Source: Methanosarcina barkeri 3 (GTDB taxonomy: Archaea; Halobacteriota; Methanosarcinia; Methanosarcinales; Methanosarcinaceae). Taken from it: 64,000 bases of DNA. The DNA lies in NCBI RefSeq assembly GCF_000970305.1, contig NZ_CP009517.1, positions 1,364,001 to 1,428,000 of the forward strand. Direction: 5' to 3'. The notes under the pieces are model-generated. The model worked only from the letters and a program-made list of their open reading frames with translations, did no database searches and had not been told where the DNA came from. Shown here piece by piece: positions 12,137-20,272 of this stretch (within the stretch, counting starts at the first letter, position 1; each line of letters begins with the position of its first letter). The position numbers and the translations under genes were made by a program.

Positions 12137-13173
12137 GACCATCCCTCGTAACCTTTTTGGAGTAAGTATATGAAAACGGGCGCTCCTATTATGGCTGTCA
12201 GTATTCCCAGAGGAATTTCAATGGATGTGGCTGTTCTGCACACATCATCAACCAGCAGAAGGAAAGTAGCCCCCAGTGAAATACTTGCAGGCAAAAGTTT
12301 TCTATGATCCGGGCCCACGAGAATTCTGGCTGCATGAGGTATTACAAGGCCTACCCAGCCAATGATGCCACTTATACTTACGGCGGAAGCTGTTAGGAGT
12401 GTACAACAAAGAATTACAATCAATCTCATTTTTTCCGTGTTTACACCCAGTGCACGTGCTTCATCGTCGCCCATTGAAAGAACATTAATTCTCCATCCGA
12501 TAAGCAATAATGCTGCAAATCCGATAAGAGTAGGCCCTATTATCATCAAGATACTATTACTGTTAACTGCAGAGAGGCTACCCATAAGCCAGTACACTAT
12601 TTCCGGTAGTTTGCTGTCAGGATCTGCAACGTACTTGATGCATGAAATAAGAGCAGAAAAGAGTGCTGCGATAGCTATCCCTCCCAATACCATCACCAGA
12701 ATAGTATTACCTCTAAGTCTTTTGCTGAGAGAATATGTGAAGATAACTGCGATCAGGCCGAATAAAAAGGCTGTAGTCTGAATCATTACTACGGAAAAAC
12801 TGAACAAAATAGCTATTGCAGCTCCAAAACCTGCACCCGATGAGACACCAAGGATGTCCGGAGAAACCAGTGGGTTCTGGAAAGTTCCTTGAAAAGAAGC
12901 TCCTGAGATTGAAAGAGCCGCACCCACAATCATCGCAGCTATTATACGGGGCAGACGTATATCCCAAACGACTGTATAAATAGTTGAATCTAAATTTGTA
13001 GTAATAGGCACAAAAACAGATACAATAGCCAGTATTACATCCTTAGGAGATACTGGATATCTGCCAATCATAAAAGATCCGAAGAACAAAAGTATTGGGA
13101 GTGCAACCAAAATGGTTGTTAAAGATATATTTCTAATAGTTTCTATGGTTTCCTTATTTATTCGTCTGTTCAT
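12133..13173 (-). CDS. ABC transporter permease (FecCD/BtuC type)
   Basis: 346 residues with about ten hydrophobic segments. FecCD-family motifs are visible: RLPRIIAAMIVGAALSISGASFQ, FQNPLVSPDILGVSSGAGFGAA, LGVNTEKMRL and ISGIIGWVGLVIPHAAR. It forms the membrane channel for metal-chelate import and is the first gene of the minus-strand operon. The ATPase gene overlaps its last 4 nt. A 635-bp divergent intergenic region separates it from another binding protein on the plus strand. Confidence 0.92.
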   Translation of the reverse strand: MNRRINKETIETIRNISLTTILVALPILLFFGSFMIGRYPVSPKDVILAIVSVFVPITTNLDSTIYTVVWDIRLPRIIAAMIVGAALSISGASFQGTFQNPLVSPDILGVSSGAGFGAAIAILFSFSVVMIQTTAFLFGLIAVIFTYSLSKRLRGNTILVMVLGGIAIAALFSALISCIKYVADPDSKLPEIVYWLMGSLSAVNSNSILMIIGPTLIGFAALLLIGWRINVLSMGDDEARALGVNTEKMRLIVILCCTLLTASAVSISGIIGWVGLVIPHAARILVGPDHRKLLPASISLGATFLLLVDDVCRTATSIEIPLGILTAIIGAPVFIYLLQKGYEGWS

Positions 13174-13808
13174 TATTTTTCCACACTAAACGTTTACAAA
13201 TTATCCGTAGTTTCTTCGGAGTATATTTTTCAAGCCCGCTTATTTAGTTCAAATGTAGCTAATTTGAGGCAACAGCTACTCGTCCTCTGTTTAACTGTGT
13301 AACTTTTATAAATTGTATTTTTGTATCTCCTGTACTATTTATTTCTCAATTTTAATTTATTTGGATATTTCGTATGTATTATGTCTAACTAGACATAACA
13401 AATTATATATTCTAAAATACCAGTATCTTATTTCCTAGATACTAGTATATATAATTATTTATGCGCGAAATTTCCTGTATGCATCTTTGATTCGATAAAA
13501 AAGTAAATAGAAATAAACCAATTAAAAATACACATCCTTTTTTGACCCTGTTGTTAGCTCTTTTTGTTATTTAGTTTGATAATTGTCTCTTAAGTGGCAT
13601 ATTTTTAATGAAAATAAGAAAGGTCAATTTATGAATTAATTATATATACTACATAGTAGGTAATTGAATTCTGTATTAATTAGATATAATCTTTGTTATG
13701 GTGGGATGAACATATCGCATGCAAACTGCAAAATGAAATTTAAAAGTTATACAAAGAAACAAATCGTAAGCTATGGGATGGACTCAAAAATATTAAAGAG
13801 ATATTAAG
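13174..13808. promoter_or_regulatory. Divergent regulatory region with inverted repeats
   Basis: 635 bp, very AT-rich, between the ABC importer operon (-) and a binding protein (+), so both promoters should lie here. Palindromes are ATGTCTA-AC-TAGACAT (13381-13396), AGTATCT-N8-AGATACT (13422-13443) and CTAC-ATA-GTAG (13649-13659). The last lies just after a TATA-like TTATATATA (13640-13648). These are candidate operators for a metal-responsive regulator. No known site consensus was matched. Confidence 0.45.
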
Positions 13809-14942
13809 ATGAGATCAACAAAAAGGCCACTAAGTTTGTTAATTTCACTGTGTCTGTTAATGGCACTAGTTATACTGCTTATAAGTGGATGCTCACAGAA
13901 AACAAGCGATGACATAACGGCATCAGCTCCCGCAGTTGACAGAACTGATGCAACAAACACAGAGCAGGAAACAACATTGTCGGATACTGCACTGTCAGAT
14001 ACTCGGGTAATTACCGATCTAGCAGGCAGAAATGTTACATTGCCTGCTGAAATTACCAGAGTTTCAGTATTACATCCTATACCATGCCAGATGGTATGGA
14101 GACTGACACCGAAAAAACTTGTTAGTGTGGACAAGCAGTTTACCGAGCGGCTGGAATTTATGTCAGATGATGAAGAGAAAAGACTGCTGCGTCTTCCGAT
14201 TAACGGAGAATTCCACAGTGACATGAACGTGGAAGATCTTTTAGCAGTCAGCCCTCAGGTTGTAATAACATTAACAAAGGATACGAAAATCGAATCCGAA
14301 CAAAAAGAAGCTGGCATTCCATTTGTTGCTGCATCAAAAGATACGCTTGAAGAGATTGCAGATTCATGGAGGTTAGTCGGCAAAATTGTTGGAAATGAAA
14401 AAGAAGGAAATGAACTTGGAGACTACTGGGACGAGACTATCAAAAAAGTTACCGATCAGACCTCGAAAATTAATGAAAGTGACAAGCTTAAAGTATATTA
14501 TGCGCAATCAGATGTCACCAAGACGGTTGGGTCCAGAACCATTATGGCATCTATCATCAGTTTCGCGGGAGGCATAAGTTTCATGGAAGCAAACCCGCAA
14601 ATGGAATCGGCTAATACAAGTGAAGAAATCCAGGTTTCACTGGAACAAATCTACAAGTGGAATCCAGACGTAATTATTACCAAAACCGCAAAAGGTCGTG
14701 ATGAAATTCTCTCGAAAAATGCCTGGAAAGATGTCGCTGCCGTAAAGAATAAGCGTGTTTACGCATCTACAAAATACGAGATGCTTGACCGAACACAATC
14801 GCTGATGGGGCTCCTTTGGACTGCTAAAGTGCTTTATCCGGATAAAGTGAAAATAGACCTGAACAAAGAAGTAAAAACATTTTATTCAAAAGTATATCTT
14901 GATAATAATGTGACGAATGATCAAATCAGTCAGACAAATTAA
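13809..14942 (+). CDS. ABC transporter substrate-binding lipoprotein (FepB/BtuF type)
   Basis: 377 residues. Signal peptide with lipobox LLISGC (C28), then a Ser/Thr/Ala linker and a class-III binding domain: VITDLAGRNVTLPAEITRVSVL, NVEDLLAVSPQVVITLT, VSLEQIYKWNPDVIITKTA and VKNKRVYASTKYEM. It is the third binding protein of this type within 7 kb, divergent from the importer operon, and has no permease of its own. It probably feeds the 12133-13173 permease with another chelate, or works with a distant importer. It is followed by the Cys-tailed protein at 15046. Confidence 0.87.
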   Translation: MRSTKRPLSLLISLCLLMALVILLISGCSQKTSDDITASAPAVDRTDATNTEQETTLSDTALSDTRVITDLAGRNVTLPAEITRVSVLHPIPCQMVWRLTPKKLVSVDKQFTERLEFMSDDEEKRLLRLPINGEFHSDMNVEDLLAVSPQVVITLTKDTKIESEQKEAGIPFVAASKDTLEEIADSWRLVGKIVGNEKEGNELGDYWDETIKKVTDQTSKINESDKLKVYYAQSDVTKTVGSRTIMASIISFAGGISFMEANPQMESANTSEEIQVSLEQIYKWNPDVIITKTAKGRDEILSKNAWKDVAAVKNKRVYASTKYEMLDRTQSLMGLLWTAKVLYPDKVKIDLNKEVKTFYSKVYLDNNVTNDQISQTN

Positions 14943-15045
14943 TCACAGTAGTAAGTCAACAGATAATTACTTCTGACGTATCCATAAAAATTAAAAAATA
15001 CATAAAGCAAAAACGTGATTTGTTTTTAATCCAGGAAGGTACATA

Positions 15046-16110
15046 ATGTTAACTGTTGAAACAAGCGGACTCAAAGGAATAACGAGCTTTACCACATATG
15101 ATGGCGGTGAACTGAAGGACTGTAAGCTTAAAGAGTATAATTTGATTCACACAAAGTACGGAGATCTTGTTCCGCAGTACGGTAATCCGGGGTTTAGAAA
15201 AAAGCAGTTAGCAGCTTTGTCTTTCTATAAAAATGGTAAAATCAAAAGCATTTCTTTAGAGCAGCAGACTGAAATAAGCACACCAATGGGGATACTTCCG
15301 GCTGAACTGGTTACTTTTTTTGAAGACGGATCAATTAATAGTTTATTCCCTTTAAACGGCCAGATAAGTGGTTTCTGGTCGGAAGAAGAAGAAGGCAAAC
15401 TTGCACAAAAACTCCATTTTTCATTCCCATTTGGAGACTTTTGTGCAAAAATAATAGGACTGCGATTTTATCCTGACGGAAGAGTCAGAAGCCTGATTTT
15501 ATGGCCGAATGAACGAATCATAATTGATACTCCTGCAGGAAAAATGCCAGTTCGAATAGGATTTAGGCTTTTTGAAGATGGGAGCATAAAATCTGTAGAA
15601 CCTGCAGAACCATTCCTGATTGAGACCCCTATTGGCTCGGTAAATACATATGATGCGGACGCACTTGGCATTGATGCAGACAAAAACTCAGTGTGTTTTG
15701 ATGAAAAAGGTAGATTAATTTCTCTTTGTACTTTCGACATCATTACAGTCAGAAAGAAAAACGGTGAAAAAGAAATAATTTTTCCAACATTAAGGCCGGG
15801 CTTGACAACCGAATATGAAAAAGTGCCGATTAAATTGTTCTTTGATACTGATACTGTAAGCATTGGTGATACTAAATCTATAGACTATAATGATAGTACT
15901 AAAGCTGCAGACTACAATGATAATACTAAAGCTACAGACTACAATGATAATACTAAAGCTACAGACTACAATGATAATACTACAGACTACAGCGGTGATG
16001 CCAGAGCAGTTAACTACAAAATAGCTGAATGTACATTCCTTATCATGCGCGGTAACTATATGGAAACAAAATCATGTGGCGATTGCTCCAGTTGTAAGGG
16101 TTGTATGTAA
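15046..16110 (+). CDS. Beta-repeat protein with CxxCxxCxxC tail
   Basis: 354 residues, unrecognised family. ATG 15046 follows AGGAAGG. The first 270 residues consist of short repeats such as LSFYKNGKIKSISL, VTFFEDGSINSLFP, LRFYPDGRVRSLIL and FRLFEDGSIKSVEP, resembling the MORN-like repeats of YwqK-type proteins. A 9-residue tandem repeat (YNDNTKATD, about 279-315) follows. The last residues contain SCGDCSSCKGCM, a CxxCxxCxxC cluster suited to metal or Fe-S binding. There is no signal peptide, so it is probably cytoplasmic. It lies 103 bp downstream of a metal-chelate binding protein. A role in metal handling is inferred. Confidence 0.7.
   Translation: MLTVETSGLKGITSFTTYDGGELKDCKLKEYNLIHTKYGDLVPQYGNPGFRKKQLAALSFYKNGKIKSISLEQQTEISTPMGILPAELVTFFEDGSINSLFPLNGQISGFWSEEEEGKLAQKLHFSFPFGDFCAKIIGLRFYPDGRVRSLILWPNERIIIDTPAGKMPVRIGFRLFEDGSIKSVEPAEPFLIETPIGSVNTYDADALGIDADKNSVCFDEKGRLISLCTFDIITVRKKNGEKEIIFPTLRPGLTTEYEKVPIKLFFDTDTVSIGDTKSIDYNDSTKAADYNDNTKATDYNDNTKATDYNDNTTDYSGDARAVNYKIAECTFLIMRGNYMETKSCGDCSSCKGCM
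15883..15990 (+). repeat. 27-bp in-frame tandem repeat
   Basis: Units of 27 bp starting at 15883, 15910, 15937 and a shortened one at 15964 encode DYNDxTKAx. Later copies are nearly identical, pointing to recent expansion within the coding sequence. Confidence 0.88.
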
Positions 16111-16319
16111 CCTGATGTGTAATAATTGAGCTTATTTCAAAAAAAATTACTTCCAATTCTCATAGACCAATATTAGAATAGATAAAAGGTTCAATAGAAC
16201 TAAACAGAATATATGCCCTCTTTTTTGATAGCCCATCAAACATCTTCAAAACCTAAAATTTTACTTACTTTTTAAGGCTAAGTAATACTTGTGAAAAAAT
16301 TATTTCTGATAATTCTTGA

Positions 16320-16415
16320 ACCAGTAACTATGACTATTCTTGGGTCAGTAAATCTGACCATCCTTCAATCAGTAACTGTGACTATTCCTGGATCAGTGGC
16401 TCCGATTATTCCTAA
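16320..16415 (+). repeat. 24-bp tandem repeat upstream of asnB
   Basis: Four diverged 24-bp units (16320, 16344, 16368, 16392) of the type ATCAGTAACTGTGACTATTC plus four bases. They fill part of the 436-bp gap 16111-16546. The remainder of the gap is AT-rich with no other recognised element. Confidence 0.8.
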
Positions 16416-16546
16416 ATTTGCAATTTTTTAATACTTTGAATTACAATTTTTACTGTTCTGGATTTGGTCTGCTCTTCTTAAATGGAAAAACGATAAATAG
16501 AGATAGAGCGCCTGTATACATCGAAGATAAAGAAAAAGGAGTAAAC

Positions 16547-18013
16547 ATGTGCGGAATAGCAGGAGCAGCAGGAACTCCTGATACAAATAAAGAAGTAAAA
16601 AGAATGCTTGCAGCCCTGAGTCACAGAGGGCCCGATGCTTGCGGAACCTATGAGGCCGAAGGACTGAGTATAGGAAATACCCTGCTTAAAATTACAGGCA
16701 ATATGCCCCAGCCTCTGGTTGGAAAAGGAGCTCTGGTACTCAACGGGGAAATTTTCAATTTCAGGGAACTTGCAGCTGAACAGGGCATAAAAACCGATTC
16801 GGATACTGAAGTACTTTTTGCCCTCATAGAGACAAAGATAAAGGAAGGAGAAACGCCAACAAATGCAGTCTTTTCCGTGCTTTCCAGAGTAAATGGGGAT
16901 TATGCTCTGGCCTATGCCCTGGATAACGAACTTTTACTGGCTAGAGATGCCGTAGGAGTCAAACCACTTTTCTATTCCCTGGAAATAGGAGTAGAAAAAT
17001 ATAAAATCTCCTTTGCATCTGAAAAAAAAGCCTTTTCCAGCCAGAGTAGTTGCACAAAGCCGTTTCCACCTGGCAGAATCATGGCTCTCAATATCAATGA
17101 CAGAAGGCTTGAAGAAAAATCTCTTGCAATTGAGCCTCCACAGGAAAGAATCTCAGAAGAGTATGAAGCTGCTTCTTGCCTGAAGGCGGACCTTGAAAAA
17201 GCTGTCGAGATAAGGCTTACAAAAACCGCAGGAATCGCGTTTTCCGGAGGTATTGACAGTACCTTTTTAGCGGCACTTGCAAAAAGTATCGATCCCTCAA
17301 TTTCCCTTTATGCCGTCGGGCTTCCGAACTCCCATGATCTTACACAGGCTCAGCGTGCGGCTGAAGTTGCTGGCATGAAGGATTCCCTCAGGACCCATCT
17401 CCTTTCTCCTGAAGAAATCGAGGACGCAATCCCGGATATAATTTATTCTACGGAATCGACGGACCCTATGAAAATTGCAATCGGGCTTCCCCTCTACTTT
17501 GTTGCGAAAACTGCAAAAGAAGACGGAAAACGAGTCCTTCTCACAGGTCAGGGTGCAGATGAGCTTTTTGGAGGCTACAGCAGGCATGAGGGTTTCCTTG
17601 AACAGGGGCCTGAGATGCTTGATAGAGAGATCTATTCAGACATTCAAAATATCTCAGTTATTAACCTTGAAAGGGACGATATGGTTACCATGGCCAACTC
17701 CGTAGAGCTAAGGGTACCTTTTCTGGATAAGGAAGTAATAAAAACAGGGCTTGCAATCAACCCTGAACTCAAAGTCCTTAAAAAAGACGGCCTGTATATA
17801 AGAAAATATATCCTGAGAAAAGCTGCAGAAAGCCTGCTTCCATCGGAACTTCTCTGGAAAGAAAAGAAAGCAATCCAGTATGGGACAGGAGTTCAAAAGG
17901 TACTCGACAAGCTTGCCCGCGACGCAGGTTTTCCAAAAAAGGAAGGAAGTCATATAGAAAAGTACCTAAAACAGATTGCTGTAGATGAAGGATTCGATTT
18001 CATATTCAGGTAA
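16547..18013 (+). CDS. asnB: Asparagine synthetase (glutamine-hydrolysing)
   Basis: 488 residues from ATG 16547, fixed by the required N-terminal nucleophile Cys2 in MCGIAGAAG and by the AAAAAGGAG Shine-Dalgarno. The Ntn glutaminase domain covers about 1-190 (LSHRGPDACG, VLNGEIFNFRE). The synthetase domain carries the PP-loop AFSGGIDSTFLAAL near residue 230 and LTGQGADELFGGYSRH near 340. It makes asparagine from aspartate, glutamine and ATP. It appears monocistronic. Confidence 0.92.
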   Translation: MCGIAGAAGTPDTNKEVKRMLAALSHRGPDACGTYEAEGLSIGNTLLKITGNMPQPLVGKGALVLNGEIFNFRELAAEQGIKTDSDTEVLFALIETKIKEGETPTNAVFSVLSRVNGDYALAYALDNELLLARDAVGVKPLFYSLEIGVEKYKISFASEKKAFSSQSSCTKPFPPGRIMALNINDRRLEEKSLAIEPPQERISEEYEAASCLKADLEKAVEIRLTKTAGIAFSGGIDSTFLAALAKSIDPSISLYAVGLPNSHDLTQAQRAAEVAGMKDSLRTHLLSPEEIEDAIPDIIYSTESTDPMKIAIGLPLYFVAKTAKEDGKRVLLTGQGADELFGGYSRHEGFLEQGPEMLDREIYSDIQNISVINLERDDMVTMANSVELRVPFLDKEVIKTGLAINPELKVLKKDGLYIRKYILRKAAESLLPSELLWKEKKAIQYGTGVQKVLDKLARDAGFPKKEGSHIEKYLKQIAVDEGFDFIFR

Positions 18014-18025
18014 AGGAGTTTCCTA

Positions 18026-18088
18026 TTGAATAGACCTACTGAGATCTACTGAATAGATCTACTGAATAGATCTACTGAATAGATCTGA
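18026..18088 (+). repeat. 13-bp tandem repeat after asnB
   Basis: Units of CTACTGAATAGAT repeat about four times. The 407-bp gap 18014-18420 also holds a 17-bp repeat ATTAATCTGAATCAACA at about 18321-18372 shortly before cooC. No RNA gene is seen. Confidence 0.8.
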
Positions 18089-18420
18089 ATATACCTACTT
18101 AATAGAATAATTAACTCCTTACCTGGTGAATTTGTTCGTTATATCTTTTTAAATATCCTTTAACTTTTAACAAATATCTTTCTGACTCTTATAAAACGAA
18201 AAGACTTTAAATAATACTCTCAAAGGAATGATAGGGTGAAGCCAGAGATAAATGAACAAGTATAAACAGCTTGATGATTATATCCCTGCTTAGAAATCAC
18301 TATATTTAGTCTGAGTTAACAATTAATCTGAATCAACGATTAATCTGAATCAACAATTAATCTAAACTAATAAATGATTTAAAACACTTAAGTTTAAATT
18401 AATGTTCAGGGGGAATCCTC

Positions 18421-19209
18421 ATAAAAATAGCAATTACCGGAAAAGGCGGCGTTGGAAAAACAACTCTCTCAGGTACTCTGGCCAGACTGTTTGCAAGAGA
18501 CGGGTACGAGGTACTGGCAATAGATGCAGACCCGGATATGAACCTGGCATCTTCGCTTGGGGTCGAAAATCCCCCTAAGCCCCTGACAGATTTCAAAGAC
18601 CTGATTCAGGAAAGAGCGGGTGCAGAAGGCGGAGCTTTCATCTACAACCCTAAAGTCGATGACATTGCAAGTAAATACGGAGTTATAGGGCCCGATGAAG
18701 TAAGAATGCTCGTTATGGGCACTGTAGACCGCGGTGGAAGTGGATGCATGTGTCCGGCCTCGGCTTTCCTGAGGGCTCTTCTCAGGCACCTTATGCTCAA
18801 GGAAAAGAGTGCAGTGATCCTTGATATGGAAGCAGGGATCGAACATCTCGGAAGGGGCACTACAAGAGGAATGGACCTCATGATCGTGGTAGTTGAGCCA
18901 GGGGCAAGATCGCTTGAAACGGCTGAGAGAATAAAAAAGCTGTCTTCCGAAATAGGAATAAAACACCTTGCTGCTGTAATTAATAAAGGAGGCGCGGGGA
19001 AAGTTAACGACAAACTTGAGGAGATGGGCATCCAGGTACTTGGAGAAATTCCCTTTGACCCCAAATTAATGCAGGCTGACCTGGAGAAACGGGCTCCTAT
19101 TGAGGTAGGCGGCGAAGCTGTTGATGCTATAGTAAAAATTAAGGAAAAACTGATGGAAGTCGTTGAAGAGATCAGGATAGAAGAGGAAGCTAGCAAGAGC
19201 AAAAAGTAA
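18421..19209 (+). CDS. cooC: CO dehydrogenase nickel-insertion ATPase CooC
   Basis: 262 residues if translation starts at ATA 18421. The reading KIAITGKGGVGKTTL immediately follows this codon, and the deviant Walker A motif (residues 7-16) is essential, yet no ATG, GTG or TTG occurs in frame between the upstream TAA (18400) and it. The first in-frame ATG (18538) would remove the ATP-binding site. AGGGGG (18408-18413) sits at good spacing before ATA. Other motifs are AIDADPDMN and C109-x-C111 (GCMCPAS), the metal-binding CxC of CooC dimers. CooC uses ATP to help insert nickel into the CODH C-cluster. No CODH gene is in the window. Confidence 0.88.
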   Translation: MKIAITGKGGVGKTTLSGTLARLFARDGYEVLAIDADPDMNLASSLGVENPPKPLTDFKDLIQERAGAEGGAFIYNPKVDDIASKYGVIGPDEVRMLVMGTVDRGGSGCMCPASAFLRALLRHLMLKEKSAVILDMEAGIEHLGRGTTRGMDLMIVVVEPGARSLETAERIKKLSSEIGIKHLAAVINKGGAGKVNDKLEEMGIQVLGEIPFDPKLMQADLEKRAPIEVGGEAVDAIVKIKEKLMEVVEEIRIEEEASKSKK

Positions 19210-19210
19210 A

Positions 19211-19225
19211 GGCCGGTTTTCGGCC
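19211..19225 (+). terminator. Hairpin after cooC
   Basis: GGCCG-GTTTT-CGGCC forms a perfect 5-bp GC stem 2 nt after the cooC stop, followed by CTACACTTTTC. It is a plausible transcription end between the convergent cooC and the TPR gene. Confidence 0.5.
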
Positions 19226-19256
19226 CTACACTTTTCAGATTTCTAAAACTCTTAAT

Positions 19257-19892
19257 TCAATTAAAGCTGCTGTCCGGAGAGTCAGCTAAAGTTCCTTTTT
19301 TATAAATAACCTCTATAAGCCTCAATTTCTTTTCTCTAATAAGAACATCAGTCGGATCGATGTCAAGTGCTTTGTCATAACACTGCATAGCTTCCCCATA
19401 TCTTCCAAGGCTCTCCAGAGCTGAACCTTTCTGATATAACGAGAATACATCGTCAGGATTTACTTTCAGGACTTCGTCATAAGACTCAACCGACTTTTCA
19501 AATTCTCTCAAATTACTGAAGGCAAAGCCCTTGAGGCACCTGATCCCCAGATTTTCAGGATCGATCTCAAGAGCCCTGTCATAGCAGGCAAGAGCTTCCT
19601 TTGATTTCCCCATCCTATCAAGAGCGAAACCTTTCTGGATCCAGGCATCAAGAAATAAAGGGTCCAGAGTTAAGGCTTTATCATACAGCCTGAGTTTGTC
19701 TTCGTAACTGCCAGTCTCGCCAGCCTTGGCAAGGAGCTGCCTGAGATCCTCTGGTTCTTGGTTTTTTTCTGCCGCTTGAGACTCCTTTTGCTTTGCTTTG
19801 TCCATATTTTCACTCACATTTTCTTCTGTCATATCGGAATCCTCGCTTTTCCAGTGAAAGCTCATTCCGGATCCCTTCCGGATTTTTGCCAC
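19257..19892 (-). CDS. TPR-repeat protein
   Basis: 211 residues from GTG 19892; an internal ATG at 19865 has a better GAAGGG Shine-Dalgarno, so the protein may be 202 residues. A charged, Glu/Lys/Gln-rich N-terminus (to about 50) is followed by tetratricopeptide repeats, for example YDKALTLDPLFLDAWIQKGFALDRMGKSKEAL, YDRALEIDPENLGIRCLKG, YDEVLKVNPDDVFSLYQKG and YDKALDIDPTDVLIREKK. TPRs mediate protein-protein contacts; no catalytic domain is present. Partner unknown. Confidence 0.8.
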   Translation of the reverse strand: MAKIRKGSGMSFHWKSEDSDMTEENVSENMDKAKQKESQAAEKNQEPEDLRQLLAKAGETGSYEDKLRLYDKALTLDPLFLDAWIQKGFALDRMGKSKEALACYDRALEIDPENLGIRCLKGFAFSNLREFEKSVESYDEVLKVNPDDVFSLYQKGSALESLGRYGEAMQCYDKALDIDPTDVLIREKKLRLIEVIYKKGTLADSPDSSFN

Positions 19893-20123
19893 ACCTGGCC
19901 GTTTTTATATTTCACGCATGGAACCAGAGCTAAAACTGGTATTTTGCATTTTTGTTTTCAATGAGATATACTTTTTCTGACTCGAATTTTCTCTAATATA
20001 AAAAACTGTCCTGTAACAGAAGAGGTACAATTGGCTCTTGAGCTCAGGATAGGAGCACAATTTATTGTTAAACTCAAAAACGACCAGGAAAATAAAGGAA
20101 TGATAAAAAGAACTTAAAAGAGG

Positions 20124-20205
20124 GCAAAAGGACAAAAAAACAAACAGTATAAAAGGACAAAAACAAACAGTATAAAAGGAAAAAAAACAAACAGTATGAT
20201 AGGAA
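20124..20205 (+). repeat. Tandem repeat between TPR genes
   Basis: Three units of about 20-23 bp containing ACAAACAGTATAAAAGGA repeat at 20132-20205. They lie in the 380-bp gap 19893-20272, which otherwise shows only A-rich sequence. Confidence 0.7.
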
Positions 20206-20272
20206 AAACTACAGAGAATAACTGATAGGAAAAATATAAAAAAAGACAGAAGGAAAATGTGAAATAGAGAAG

